Source: Chlorobiaceae bacterium (GTDB taxonomy: Bacteria; Bacteroidota; Chlorobiia; Chlorobiales; Chlorobiaceae). Taken from it: a stretch of 64,000 bases of DNA. A program made the translations under genes and the position numbers. Shown here piece by piece: positions 44,632-53,725 of the stretch. Location: positions 27,640-91,639 of the forward strand of contig JAAXXI010000002.1 in NCBI GenBank assembly GCA_013334565.1. The letters are read 5' to 3'. Within the stretch, counting starts at the first letter, position 1. Each line of letters opens with the position of its first letter. The notes under the pieces were generated by a model that saw only the letters and a list, made by a program, of their open reading frames with translations, was not told the origin of the DNA and searched no databases.

Positions 44632-46053
44632 ATGCAGCCGATCGATATCGCCATCGTCGTCCTCTTTCTCCTGGGGAACACCCTTTTCGGGCTCTGGCAT
44701 GGCACGAAGAACAAAACCACCAGCGACTATTTCCTCGGCGCCCATAAACTGCCATGGGTAGTCGCGATGCTCTCGATCGTCGCTTCCGAAACATCCGTCC
44801 TGACCTTCGTGAGCGTGCCAGGCCTTGCCTATCGCGGCGACTGGACATTCCTGCAGCTTTCCATGGGTTATATCGCAGGAAGAATCATCGTCAGCATGGT
44901 GCTCCTGCCGCTTTACTTCGAGCACGGTGTCAACTCCATTTATGAGGTTATCGGGATCAGGTTCGGCAAAGGAATGCAGAAACTCGCCTCGGTGATTTTT
45001 CTCGTCACCAGGACTCTCGGGGATGCGATCAGGTTCCTTGCCGCAGGGGTTGTCGTCCAGGTGGTGACCGGGTGGTCGCTGCCCATGTCCGTGCTCATCA
45101 TCGGCCTCGTGACGCTCGTCTATACCCTTTCCGGCGGCATCAAGGCCGTCGTATGGCTTGAAAGTTTCCAGTTCGGGCTCTACCTGCTCGGCGGTATCGT
45201 TTCCATAGCCTTCATGCTCACCATCCTGGGCAAACCGCTCCCCGAACTTCTCGCCCCGCTCGCCGGTAACGGCAAACTGCAGGTCTTCAGTCCCGACCTG
45301 CATCTGCTCACCAACCCGCTCACCTTCCCTGGAGCTTTCCTTGGCGGCATATTCCTGTCGCTCTCGTCTCACGGCGTCGATTACATGATGGTGCAGCGCG
45401 TGCTTGGATGCAGGAACCTCGGCGCCGCAAAAAAAGCCATGATCGGCAGCGGATTTTTCGTGCTCTGCCAGTTTTCCGTTTTCCTGCTAGCCGGAACGCT
45501 CATCTATCTGTTCATGCATGGAGCCCCTCTGGAAAAAGACCGTGAATTCGCCTTTTTCATCGTCCACCATCTGCCGGCCGGACTGAAAGGGCTGCTGATC
45601 GCCGGGGTGCTTTCCGCCGCGATGTCCACCCACAGCTCCGCCATAAACTCCCTTGCTTCATCGACGGTGAACGATCTCTTCGGGGGGAGGCCGTCGCTGG
45701 GCATGTCGAGGCTGATCAGTTTTGGTTGGGCCGTACTGCTCATCGTCATCGCCCTCATGTTCGACGAAAGCAACAAGGCGATCGTGATGGTCGGTCTCGA
45801 GATCGCATCCTTCACCTACGGCGGCCTGCTCGGGCTTTTCCTGCTGTCGAAAAGCAAACGGGATATCCACCCGGCAAGCCTTGGTGCAGGACTTGTCGCC
45901 AGTCTCGCCATCGTATTCGTCCTGAAATTCTTCGGGCTTGCATGGACGTGGTACATCCTGGTCTCCGTAACCCTGAACATCGTTGTAGTATTCTCCACAG
46001 AACTGGTTCTGAAGGCGTTCGGCAGGGAAAGCATACCGCAGGACAAACCGTGA
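44632..46053 (+). CDS. Sodium:solute symporter (SSS family)
   Basis: The 473-residue protein has about thirteen hydrophobic spans with an N-terminal region IDIAIVVLFLLGNTLFGLW then NKTTSDYFLGAHKLPW, the SSS hallmark, GGIKAVVW near residue 170 and SLSSHGVDYMMVQRVL then AAMSTHSSAINSLASS in later spans. It would import a sugar or similar solute with Na+. It is 41 bp after namZ and is the last gene of the amgK-murU-namZ run, so MurNAc, or MurNAc-containing disaccharide, is a reasonable candidate substrate. Similar symporters pair with NamZ-type genes in Bacteroidetes, from general knowledge. Confidence 0.88.
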   Translation: MQPIDIAIVVLFLLGNTLFGLWHGTKNKTTSDYFLGAHKLPWVVAMLSIVASETSVLTFVSVPGLAYRGDWTFLQLSMGYIAGRIIVSMVLLPLYFEHGVNSIYEVIGIRFGKGMQKLASVIFLVTRTLGDAIRFLAAGVVVQVVTGWSLPMSVLIIGLVTLVYTLSGGIKAVVWLESFQFGLYLLGGIVSIAFMLTILGKPLPELLAPLAGNGKLQVFSPDLHLLTNPLTFPGAFLGGIFLSLSSHGVDYMMVQRVLGCRNLGAAKKAMIGSGFFVLCQFSVFLLAGTLIYLFMHGAPLEKDREFAFFIVHHLPAGLKGLLIAGVLSAAMSTHSSAINSLASSTVNDLFGGRPSLGMSRLISFGWAVLLIVIALMFDESNKAIVMVGLEIASFTYGGLLGLFLLSKSKRDIHPASLGAGLVASLAIVFVLKFFGLAWTWYILVSVTLNIVVVFSTELVLKAFGRESIPQDKP

Positions 46054-46057
46054 CCGT

Positions 46058-46089
46058 CCTGCAGGGAAGGTCCTCACTCTCCCTGCAGG
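46058..46089. terminator. Hairpin between the convergent symporter and SDR genes
   Basis: A perfect 10-bp inverted repeat (CCTGCAGGGA with TCCCTGCAGG) with a 12-base loop lies 4 bp past the symporter stop codon. No T run follows, so termination strength is uncertain. Confidence 0.5.
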
Positions 46090-46106
46090 TGAACATCCAT
46101 CGTCAT

Positions 46107-46805
46107 TCAGTCGAGCTTGTCGTAATACGGTTCAAGGCTCTCCTGAGGTTCCTCGGCCTCGCTGACGACCTCGAAAGTCCTGTTGGCGGCTTTTTTCGCC
46201 CAGAGAGAAACCACGAGCAGTTCGGCGACATCGGCACGGTTCACCCACCCGCTCCACATCCTGTCCCCGGTTTCGACATGGAGCCTGCTCTGCAGCGGCT
46301 CGCCGTCCTTCAGGCCTCCCGGTCTGACAATGGTGAAACTTCTGCCATTCTGTGAAAAGACCCTCCTCAGGTGCTCTTCGGCTTCCCATTTCTTCGAAAG
46401 CACTCCGGCAAACAGATTGAGCGGATGATACCATTTCGTGACCGCCATGGAGCTGACCAGGCCGAAATGTTTTACCCCTGCCCTGGCCGCTTCGTCGACA
46501 AGCCGCTTCACTCCGGCCAGGTCAACCTCCTCGGGAGACGACTCGCCCGAAAAGGCACTGGAACCGAGCGCAGAGATGACGGCATCGCATCCCTTTACCG
46601 CATTGGCCACATCCCCGTCGTTCTGGATTTTTCCGGTAACGATTTCTACGGCATCTCCGAACAGACCATAGGCTTTTTCCCGTTCACGCGAAAACACCCT
46701 TGCCTGTATTCCGTAATGCAGCAGACGTTTCACCACCCACTGTCCGGTCCTTCCCGTTGCGCCCGCGACCAGAACTTTTCCCTTGTATTGATTGATCCCT
46801 GTCAT
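46107..46805 (-). CDS. Atypical SDR (NAD(P)-binding) protein
   Basis: The 232-residue protein has a Rossmann nucleotide site GATGRTGQWVVKRLL near residue 15 and the atypical SDR layout (SDR_a5-like): DAVISALGSSA near 75 and the downstream GLVSSMAVTKWYHPLN with a YKKxxxE-like remnant. The C-terminal part has a Trp-Ser-Gly-Trp motif and an acidic tail. It lacks a convincing active-site Tyr-Lys pair in classical spacing, so it may be a regulator or isomerase. Such NmrA-like proteins are common in phototrophs. It is divergent from the pentapeptide gene across a 150-bp AT-rich region. Confidence 0.82.
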   Translation of the reverse strand: MTGINQYKGKVLVAGATGRTGQWVVKRLLHYGIQARVFSREREKAYGLFGDAVEIVTGKIQNDGDVANAVKGCDAVISALGSSAFSGESSPEEVDLAGVKRLVDEAARAGVKHFGLVSSMAVTKWYHPLNLFAGVLSKKWEAEEHLRRVFSQNGRSFTIVRPGGLKDGEPLQSRLHVETGDRMWSGWVNRADVAELLVVSLWAKKAANRTFEVVSEAEEPQESLEPYYDKLD

Positions 46806-46991
46806 GATTGTTTCCTTTCCGAAAAATTTTTTCGGTTCTGTAATTTCAATAACCCCATGAAAATTTAACCGCGACCTTCTTCAAGAAAGTTTCTCTTTGA
46901 AACGGGTAATTTCATTACCTTTTAAACTGGCTGTCCCCCAGCTGACCCGGAAACTGTTCGTATCGTGAACACAGAAACAAAACCACCAGTT

Positions 46992-48377
46992 ATGAAAAAC
47001 AGGAACCTGAAATCGGCGCTGTTCCTTGCCATCTTCTCATTCACGGTCAGCGGGACCGCATCGGCTTTCGATCCCGAATCCCTTGCCCTCCTGAAAAAAA
47101 GCGTCAGCGAGTGGAATGCCGCACGCAATGCACATCCCGATCAGACCATAGATCTCCTGAAAGCGAACCTGGAAGACGCCAAACTGCAAGGCGCCAACCT
47201 CAGCAGGACCGTTCTCGTCCGGGCCGAGCTCAGCGGTGCGGACCTCAATTCAGCTGACCTCAAAAATTCTAACCTGAAAATGGCGTTCATCAAGAAATCC
47301 GACATGAAAGCGTGCGATCTTTCAGGGGCATACCTTGTGAAAGCCAACCTCAAGAACTCCTTCATGAAGAACGCAGTCCTGAAAGGGGCTAACCTTCATG
47401 GAGCAAACCTCCGGTGGGTAAAGCTCGAAAACGCTGATTTGAGCATGGCCAACCTCTCCAATACCGTTCTCTTTGAAGCGAACTTCGAAAACGCAGACCT
47501 CAGGGGTGCCAACCTGGCCGCTGCATTGTTCATCGATCAGGCAAACCTCAATGGGGCCCTCATTTCGAATAACACCATCCTGCCCTCCGGCCAGAAAGCC
47601 ACTTCCTCCTGGAGCGCCTTGCATAACGCACGTTTTCAGAGGGAAGAGGAGATTACCGCAGCCAATTATGACCTTCCCCCTGCCGTCGATCTTGACAACT
47701 CCGAATCGCAGGAGCTCATGACAACGGACAAGCAGGAGAGGAAGCACCGGAACAGGAAGGAAAATGCTTCCGGGGGCGAGAAATCTGCGAAGATAACAGA
47801 CAGCAAGCAGCAGGCAATGATCATCGAAGACGTGGAATCGTGGAACAGGATGCGCTCGACGAATCCCGAGGTTGCAGTTTCCCTGAAGGAAGAAAAATTC
47901 ACCGAATACAAGCTGCCGGGAGTCAATCTCCAACATGCGGAACTCACCGGGACCAGCTTCGAAGATGCAAACCTCGACAATTCGAACCTTGCCGGAGCTG
48001 TTCTCATAGGGTCAAATTTCCAGAAGGCCGACATGAAAGGCGCCCAGCTCCAGGGGGCGAACCTTCAGAATGCAAACTTCGACCGCACCTTCATGAAAGG
48101 GGCCAACCTCAGCAACGCCGACCTCACAAAAGCGGTACTTTTCGGGGCTATGCTCGAAGGTGCGAACCTCAGCGGCGCAAACCTCCAGGATGCATCACTT
48201 TTCGAAGCCGATCTTGAAGAAGCGAACCTCAGCGGCGCAAACCTGAAGGGTGCCAATATCAACGATACGAATTTCAACAATGCGACCATCTCGTCCTCGA
48301 CCATCCTTCCTGACGGTAAACAGGCCACAAAGAACTGGGCAGCGATGAAACAGGCTAAATTCGTCGAAACGAAATAA
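46992..48377 (+). CDS. Secreted pentapeptide-repeat protein with two tandem modules
   Basis: From the ATG at 46992 the 461-residue protein has a signal peptide (cleavage near GTASA-F). It contains two blocks of A(D/N)LxX repeats forming right-handed quadrilateral helices, residues about 60-180 and 315-440. They are separated by a charged Lys/Glu-rich linker (about 225-280). Each half opens with a WNxxR cap (VSEWNAARNAHPDQ; ESWNRMRSTNPEV) and closes with TILPxGxxATxxWxAxxxAxF, so the gene is an internal duplication. A GTG at 46965 would add nine residues. Pentapeptide proteins have no single activity; periplasmic location is inferred. Confidence 0.88.
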   Translation: MKNRNLKSALFLAIFSFTVSGTASAFDPESLALLKKSVSEWNAARNAHPDQTIDLLKANLEDAKLQGANLSRTVLVRAELSGADLNSADLKNSNLKMAFIKKSDMKACDLSGAYLVKANLKNSFMKNAVLKGANLHGANLRWVKLENADLSMANLSNTVLFEANFENADLRGANLAAALFIDQANLNGALISNNTILPSGQKATSSWSALHNARFQREEEITAANYDLPPAVDLDNSESQELMTTDKQERKHRNRKENASGGEKSAKITDSKQQAMIIEDVESWNRMRSTNPEVAVSLKEEKFTEYKLPGVNLQHAELTGTSFEDANLDNSNLAGAVLIGSNFQKADMKGAQLQGANLQNANFDRTFMKGANLSNADLTKAVLFGAMLEGANLSGANLQDASLFEADLEEANLSGANLKGANINDTNFNNATISSSTILPDGKQATKNWAAMKQAKFVETK

Positions 48378-48394
48378 CCCCGCAAACAACTAAC

Positions 48395-48429
48395 GGCCGG
48401 AAACGCCATCCTCATCGGGGTTTCCGGCC
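48395..48429. repeat. Inverted repeat after the pentapeptide gene
   Basis: The sequence GGCCGGAAAC pairs with GTTTCCGGCC across a 15-base loop. It lies between the pentapeptide gene and the small gene at 48458. No T run follows, so it may be an RNA-stability hairpin rather than a classical terminator. Confidence 0.55.
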
Positions 48430-48457
48430 CGCATCAACCAAAAACGCGGCCCCGGCT

Positions 48458-48682
48458 ATGGCAAACATTCTTGTAACAAGCTACTACAGCAGATGGGACC
48501 TCCACAACCACACCGGCAGGATCGCCCTCTACGATTCGAACAACCAGCTGATTGAAAACCATACCTATAACGACCCGTCGGAATTCCAGGTGGTTATCGG
48601 CATGCTGCGGCATGAAAATCATGTATGGTATGAGACCGAAGCCCGGTACCTGAGAACCGGCAACGAGCCTGCGGGGGATTAG
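48458..48682 (+). CDS. Small conserved-looking protein, unknown
   Basis: The 74-residue protein (ANILVTSYYSRWDLHN at the start) has codon use like its neighbours, no signal peptide and no membrane span. It is rich in Tyr, His, Asn and Trp. It contains the motif HNHTGRIALYDSNNQLI, a beta-strand-like pair, and YETEARYLRTGNEPAGD near the end. I recognise no family. It is convergent with the 100-residue gene at 48692. Its conservation needs checking by search; I cannot assign a role. Confidence 0.6.
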   Translation: MANILVTSYYSRWDLHNHTGRIALYDSNNQLIENHTYNDPSEFQVVIGMLRHENHVWYETEARYLRTGNEPAGD

Positions 48683-48691
48683 ACAGGGGAA

Positions 48692-48985
48692 TTACCGCGC
48701 TGCGTTCAGTATTGGAAAGCGTTTCCTGTAGATAATGTGCTGGAAAAGGCGGGCTTTGCTGATATTGGGATCGCTTGCCTCGATCAGGTGTTTTTTGCCG
48801 GTCCTGGTCACGACCACGAGGGTCCCGTCATCATTGACCTTTGCAACCTTCCAGAACTTGTCCACGACATAGTGGTAAGCCTCTCCATGTGCGAGCGGGT
48901 AAACCTGCCTTGCTCTCGGTCCGGGACGGAACGAGCTTTTCGGCTTGTGGTAAACAATCGGATCACCAACTTTGAACTGTATCAT
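48692..48985 (-). CDS. Small basic protein with a KOW/SH3-like N-terminus, unknown
   Basis: From the second ATG the protein has about 97 residues. It starts MIQFKVGDPIVYHKPKSSFR, the type of segment seen in SH3-like or KOW-like barrels, then FWKVAKVNDDGTLVVVTRTGKKHLIEAS and RKRFPIL at the end. It is basic and soluble, with no signal. Nucleic acid or protein binding is possible. The ArsA-type gene starts 1.3 kb upstream but is on the same strand, and context gives no clear hint. Confidence 0.65.
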   Translation of the reverse strand: MIQFKVGDPIVYHKPKSSFRPGPRARQVYPLAHGEAYHYVVDKFWKVAKVNDDGTLVVVTRTGKKHLIEASDPNISKARLFQHIIYRKRFPILNAAR

Positions 48986-49074
48986 TTCAACCACCTCCCG
49001 GCAAAAATGACCGACAAAAAAATATTTTGGAACTGAAGGGTCAATGTAATAAAAACAAACGACTATCCATCATT

Positions 49075-50271
49075 TTATTTTTTCGGACCATCACCTTCCT
49101 CGACAAACCTCACGATAATGCGATCATCCACCATATCGGCCCCGTTTGTCCTCAGGGCGGCAAGCACCTGTGGCAGGACGATATTGCGCCGGTGGTTGCC
49201 GATGCGGATATTGAGCTCGTCGGCGCTCTTGCTCAGTTGCACCTGGTCTTTGGGGATTCCGGGTATGCGAAGTTCCAGCTCGAACCCATCCCTGGTCTGT
49301 CGGATTTCAAACGCGTTGACGCTGTAATAGACCTTTGACGGGTCTTCATCGCCATAAAGCAGCTCCTTCAGTTTTTCAAGGGCGGCCAGACCGCATATCT
49401 CCCTCGAGTAAAGGGGAACTTCTTTCACCGGAAGAGGGCTGAAATTGTCAATGATCTCCTGTCGGTAGATTTTCTGGTTTTCCTTCCAGTACTGGAAATA
49501 GGGGTCCTGAACTTCGTCAGGTATTATCCTGTTCGAAATGACGAGATCGACGGAAATATCGTAAAGGCCGAGGTATGCATGGGCCCTGAGCGACTCCTTG
49601 ATCACCATTTTTTCAGGGTTCGTGACCAGGCGCACCGATGTGACCGTATGGTCCGTCAGAATTTTGCCGAGGGCATCGATTTTTTCATAAAATTCATAGG
49701 GAAGGTCCATCATCTGCTTGTCAGGAAGGGAAAACCCGGCGAGCGGACGGAAAATCGGTTCAACCAGCGGCCGCAGGTACATGGCGACCTTCTCGAGGGG
49801 TTTGTAGAGCCGCCGCATGTACCAACCCGCCACATCGGGAACGCTCAGGAGCCTCAGAGCCGTGCCGGTCGGTGCCGAATCGATGATGAGGACATCGTAA
49901 TTGCCTTCCTGGTGATGCCTGAAAACCCTCACAAGCCCGAATATTTCATCCATACCGGGCAGTATGGCCAGTTCCTCCGCCTGAACACCGTCGAGACCCC
50001 TTGCCTGGAGCACTTCGGTGATGTACCGTTTTACCATGCCCCAGTTGTGCTCGAGCTCCTGAAGCGCGTCGAGTTCGGCCCCCCAGAGATTTGGGCGGAC
50101 CTCCTTCGGCTCATGACCAAGCTCGAGATCGAAGCTGTCCGCAAGAGAGTGTGCGGGATCGGTGCTCAGCACCAGGGTCTTGTAGCCAAGTTCCGCACAC
50201 CGCAGTCCGGTAGCCGCAGCCATCGAAGTTTTTCCGACACCGCCCTTGCCTGTCATGAGAATAAGCCTCAT
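49075..50271 (-). CDS. ArsA/Get3-type ATPase with C-terminal Hsp20-like domain
   Basis: The 398-residue protein starts with [17 protein letters not shown] (deviant Walker A), followed by the switch I Asp region [13 protein letters not shown] and switch [16 protein letters not shown]. From about residue 310 a beta-sandwich of the ArsA Hsp20-like kind follows ([19 protein letters not shown] and [16 protein letters not shown]). That fusion is typical of phototroph and green sulfur ArsA-like proteins rather than arsenite pumps. No arsB is nearby. A membrane-protein or cofactor targeting role like Get3 is plausible; arsenite export is unlikely from context. Confidence 0.87.
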   Translation of the reverse strand: MRLILMTGKGGVGKTSMAAATGLRCAELGYKTLVLSTDPAHSLADSFDLELGHEPKEVRPNLWGAELDALQELEHNWGMVKRYITEVLQARGLDGVQAEELAILPGMDEIFGLVRVFRHHQEGNYDVLIIDSAPTGTALRLLSVPDVAGWYMRRLYKPLEKVAMYLRPLVEPIFRPLAGFSLPDKQMMDLPYEFYEKIDALGKILTDHTVTSVRLVTNPEKMVIKESLRAHAYLGLYDISVDLVISNRIIPDEVQDPYFQYWKENQKIYRQEIIDNFSPLPVKEVPLYSREICGLAALEKLKELLYGDEDPSKVYYSVNAFEIRQTRDGFELELRIPGIPKDQVQLSKSADELNIRIGNHRRNIVLPQVLAALRTNGADMVDDRIIVRFVEEGDGPKK

Positions 50272-50362
50272 AAACCCTCCCGCTTTTCAACAAATTGACA
50301 TGTCTTCACTGATTGGTAAATCCGGATGTTACCGTTTTCATAAAAGATAGATCCTTCACTTC

Positions 50363-50632
50363 GCCATGCTTCGTTCAGGATGACACCTGTGTTTCAGAAC
50401 AAATTCCCTGCTCCTGTCATTCTTTTCCTGACATGCTGCATTTTCGTTGTCATTCTGCCTTTTCCGTTGTCATTCTGAACGAAGTGAAGAATCCACAAAG
50501 AACAACGCCAGGAAATGGATGCTTCACTTTATTTCATTACGTTCAGCATGACGAACCATGATGTCTGGCTGAGCCCTTATATCCGGCTGCTGCCGCTCAA
50601 GATCCATGTATCAGTAAAACCGTAAATTATGG
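50363..50632 (+). repeat. Composite dispersed repeat, copy 3 (modules A+C)
   Basis: This copy carries TTCAGGATGACACC..TTCAGAACAAA, CTGCTCCTGTCATTCTTTTCC, CATTCTGAACGAAGTGAAGAATCC, GGATGCTTCACTTTATTTC, then GCCCTTATATCCGGCTGCTGCCG and AGTAAAACCGTAAA. Order and orientation match copy 1. It lies in the 680-bp gene-free gap between the ArsA-type and TerC genes. A degraded third fragment follows at 50660-50755. Confidence 0.75.
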
Positions 50633-50869
50633 CAGTGAATCTGTTATAAGCATTACGTGTTCATAGAGAGCGGAGCGAAGAATCCTGATGTGTCTTTTTT
50701 GTAAGAAGACGGATTCTTCATCACTCTGCACTTCATTCAGAATGACACCACCGTTGCAAGGATTTTCTTGCGATCTGTTCTTACCGGATTAATAACAGGA
50801 TACGCAATAAAATAGTTTACCCCGGGATAATGCCTGGCTGATTCATCCTGTATGGGCCTGCAGGAGGTC

Positions 50870-50955
50870 AATACGCTTTGGGTTTGAGGATGAGGATTTC
50901 CCTCCTGACTCGTCTTGACCAACCGGGATCAGGGCTTCGGAAAAAACCAATGGAA
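50870..50955 (+). repeat. Dispersed repeat family B, partial copy 2
   Basis: The sequence GAGGATGAGGATTTCC, GACCAACCGGGATCAGGGCTTCGGAA matches the right half of the family B copies at 26470 and 55085. The left half (TGTCGTGAGAA..GGCGGAC) is missing. It abuts the TerC stop codon. Confidence 0.6.
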
Positions 50956-51726
50956 TCAGTCTGTCTTGTGCCGGGCGGGAATGTTGAACAACATGCTGGT
51001 AAGGACCGGTATGAGAAAGACGGCTACGGTAACCAGCGACGTGAGGATATCGGCGATGTGCCCTTCCGTGAATTTCATTAGAGGGTGGTCGGGAAAAAGA
51101 TGCTCTACCGACGCCAGGCTGAGCTTGACACCAAGAAGGCCGATTACGATGAACGCACTGCTTTTCAGGAATGGGTAGGTCTCCATGAGCTTTATGAAGC
51201 CCCTTGCGACGAAGCGCATGGCAAGGATACCGATGAAAACACCGGTATAAACAAGCAGGATGTTGTCGGTAAAGGCTACCGCTGCGAATACATTGTCGAT
51301 GGAAAAGGCAAGGTCCATCAGCTCGACAAGGATGATGGTCGAAACGAAGGGACCGATCCGGGAGGATATCCAGTTGTAAAACCTGTTGTGCTGCTTGTCG
51401 AAATAGTCGTCGCTCACTTCAGGGGTTTTCCTGCCCCTGAACCAGTTGAGAAACAGGTAGAGAAGGTAGAACCCGCCGAACATCTTGAGCCACCATACCT
51501 TCACGAGAAACGACGCAAAAAACAGGCAGATGCCCCTGAAGATGTAAGCGCCGAGGATCCCGTACTGGAGGGCTGCATAGCGCTGCCTGACGGGCAGGTC
51601 CATCACCATGGCGGCAAGGACGGCCGCATTGTCTACGGAAAGCAGGCTTTCGATGATGATCAGGTTCCCGATAACGAGGAGAGACGAGACCGGATGGGCG
51701 ATGATTTGCTGGAGAAGTTCCGCCAT
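50956..51726 (-). CDS. TerC family integral membrane protein
   Basis: From the ATG at 51726 the 256-residue protein has seven or so membrane spans. Paired acidic signatures are ESLLSVDNAAVLAAMV in TM1 and MDLAFSIDNVFAAVAF in TM5, the TerC hallmark in which Asp residues are thought to bind divalent metal such as Mn2+. A frame to 51780 adds an unlikely leader. TerC proteins help manganese export or metallation of secreted enzymes in other bacteria. It lies about 85 bp downstream of kup on the same strand, but the link to potassium uptake is only adjacency. Confidence 0.87.
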   Translation of the reverse strand: MAELLQQIIAHPVSSLLVIGNLIIIESLLSVDNAAVLAAMVMDLPVRQRYAALQYGILGAYIFRGICLFFASFLVKVWWLKMFGGFYLLYLFLNWFRGRKTPEVSDDYFDKQHNRFYNWISSRIGPFVSTIILVELMDLAFSIDNVFAAVAFTDNILLVYTGVFIGILAMRFVARGFIKLMETYPFLKSSAFIVIGLLGVKLSLASVEHLFPDHPLMKFTEGHIADILTSLVTVAVFLIPVLTSMLFNIPARHKTD

Positions 51727-51811
51727 AAGGCAATGTGAAATTTCATGCGATATCTCCCGGAGAACCGGCAGACCACGCATTCGCAGTCATGCCGGTACCC
51801 CGAACCATAAG

Positions 51812-53725
51812 TCAAATCTGGACGAGCAGTCCTATCTCGATAACCTGGCCGGATGGAAGGTCATAGTAAGCCGTCGCGCTCAGGGCATTGCGAGCCATCA
51901 AAGCATAGAGCTTCTTGCGCCACAGGCTCATTTTGGATTTCAGGCCAGTAACGATTTTTTCACGGCTGAGGAAAAAGCTGATGGCCTCAGGCCTGAAATG
52001 CAGCCCCTGATGGTTCGCAAGGGCAATAACCTGTTTGATGTTTGGATATTCGAGGAATCCATAACGTGCGACAACCTTGTAAAAACCGTCGCCAAGCCTT
52101 ACGACCTCTACCTTGCGGCTGTTCGGCACCCTCGGGACACGTTCCGTCAGAAAATGGAAAAATGCCACTTCCGAATGCATGATCTTGTTATGCCGGAGGT
52201 TATGGAGCATTGCGAGCGGCACCACATCGGGATTTGCAGTCAGATAGACCGCCTGGCCGTTGACCCGCTGGGGCTGCTGCAGCGAAAGGCTCTGGAGGAA
52301 TTCCTCGACAGTCAGCGTCCGGTTCTGCAGCTGCTGCAGCAGGAGCGAACGTCCCTGGTTCCAGGTGATCATGAGGCTGAACACGCCAAGACCGATAACA
52401 AGCGGGAACCAGGCCCCGTGGAACAGCTTGGTGATGCTGGCGCCGAAAAAAGAGAGGTCGATGATCATAAAGACGCTGACGAGGACGTTCAGCGCGAAAA
52501 TATTCCATTTCCAGAAATCCCTTGCTACATAGTAGAACAGGATGGTCGAAATCAGCATTGTCGCCGTTACGGCTACACCGTAAGCCGCGGCAAGTCGGCT
52601 CGAAGATTCGAATCCGATCACGAGGCCGATGGTCGCGATCATGAGCACCCAGTTGGCCGCAGGGACATAGATCTGCCCTATATGCTTGGCCGATGTGTGC
52701 GTGACGGTAAGCCTCGGAAGGTAACCAAGCTGTATCGCCTGCTGCGTTAGGGAATAGACCCCGGTGATCAGCGCCTGCGAAGCGATGATGGTCGCCGATG
52801 TCGACAGCACCACCATCGGGATGAGGCCCCACGAAGGAACGAGCCCGTAAAAAGGATGGTGGGATTCCGACGGGTGTGAAAGCAGGAGGGCCCCCTGGCC
52901 GAAATAGTTCAGAAGCAGTGCGGGAAGGACGAGCAGCAGCCAGGTCAGCCTGATAGGCTTTTTTCCGAAATGTCCCATGTCGGCATAGAGGGCTTCGGCA
53001 CCGGTGACGCTGAGGAAAACCGCTCCGAGAACCATGAATCCCTGGACATTGTTGCCAAACAGGAACGCGATTCCGTACCAGGGAAAAATCGCCCGAAGTA
53101 TCTGCGGATACCGGAAAATTTCCACCAGGCCGAGAATGCCGATCACGGCGAACCAGATAAAGATAACAGGCCCGAAAAACGCCCCGACCCTCGCCGTACC
53201 ATGGTGCTGGAACAGGAACAGTGCCGCGAGGACCACGATCGTTACCGGTATGACGAGCTCCCTGAAGGCAGGTGCGATGATCTGCACCCCCTCGACCGCG
53301 CTGAGAACGGAAATAGCCGGTGTGATCATGCCGTCGCCGTAGAGGAGGGCCGCCCCGAACAACCCGATGGCAATAAGGAACATGCGTTCTTTGCCGTTGC
53401 TACGACTGTGCGTTATGATCAGCGATGTCAGGGCGAGAATGCCGCCTTCGCCCTGGTTATCGGCTTTCATGATGAACGTGAGGTATTTGACTGTGACAAT
53501 CATGATGAGCGACCAGACCAGCAGGGAGAGCACTCCCAGAATATTTTCCTGCGTTACGGGAATGCCATACTCGCCGTGGAAACACTCCCTCATGGCATAA
53601 AGGGGGCTCGTACCGATATCGCCGAATACAACGCCAAGCGCGGCCAGAGAGAGACCGAAAAGCCTTTTCAAGCCGGACGGACCAGAAAAGTCATGTATAT
53701 CATGTTCTTCAGAAATTGTTGACAT
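51812..53725 (-). CDS. kup: Kup/Trk-H-type potassium uptake protein
   Basis: A K+/H+ symporter of the KUP/HAK/KT family. The N-terminal span carries GVVFGDIGTSPLYAM, the family fingerprint, followed by about twelve spans. Other diagnostic segments are the GDGMITPAISVLSAVEG motif near residue 110 and the SASTLIASQ-like TSATIIASQALITG near 310. A soluble C-terminal domain (about 450-637) ends near GLLVQI. Length is typical (620-640). It is expected in the inner membrane and would supply K+ at low external concentration. No c-di-AMP riboswitch is evident upstream. Confidence 0.94.
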   Translation of the reverse strand: MSTISEEHDIHDFSGPSGLKRLFGLSLAALGVVFGDIGTSPLYAMRECFHGEYGIPVTQENILGVLSLLVWSLIMIVTVKYLTFIMKADNQGEGGILALTSLIITHSRSNGKERMFLIAIGLFGAALLYGDGMITPAISVLSAVEGVQIIAPAFRELVIPVTIVVLAALFLFQHHGTARVGAFFGPVIFIWFAVIGILGLVEIFRYPQILRAIFPWYGIAFLFGNNVQGFMVLGAVFLSVTGAEALYADMGHFGKKPIRLTWLLLVLPALLLNYFGQGALLLSHPSESHHPFYGLVPSWGLIPMVVLSTSATIIASQALITGVYSLTQQAIQLGYLPRLTVTHTSAKHIGQIYVPAANWVLMIATIGLVIGFESSSRLAAAYGVAVTATMLISTILFYYVARDFWKWNIFALNVLVSVFMIIDLSFFGASITKLFHGAWFPLVIGLGVFSLMITWNQGRSLLLQQLQNRTLTVEEFLQSLSLQQPQRVNGQAVYLTANPDVVPLAMLHNLRHNKIMHSEVAFFHFLTERVPRVPNSRKVEVVRLGDGFYKVVARYGFLEYPNIKQVIALANHQGLHFRPEAISFFLSREKIVTGLKSKMSLWRKKLYALMARNALSATAYYDLPSGQVIEIGLLVQI

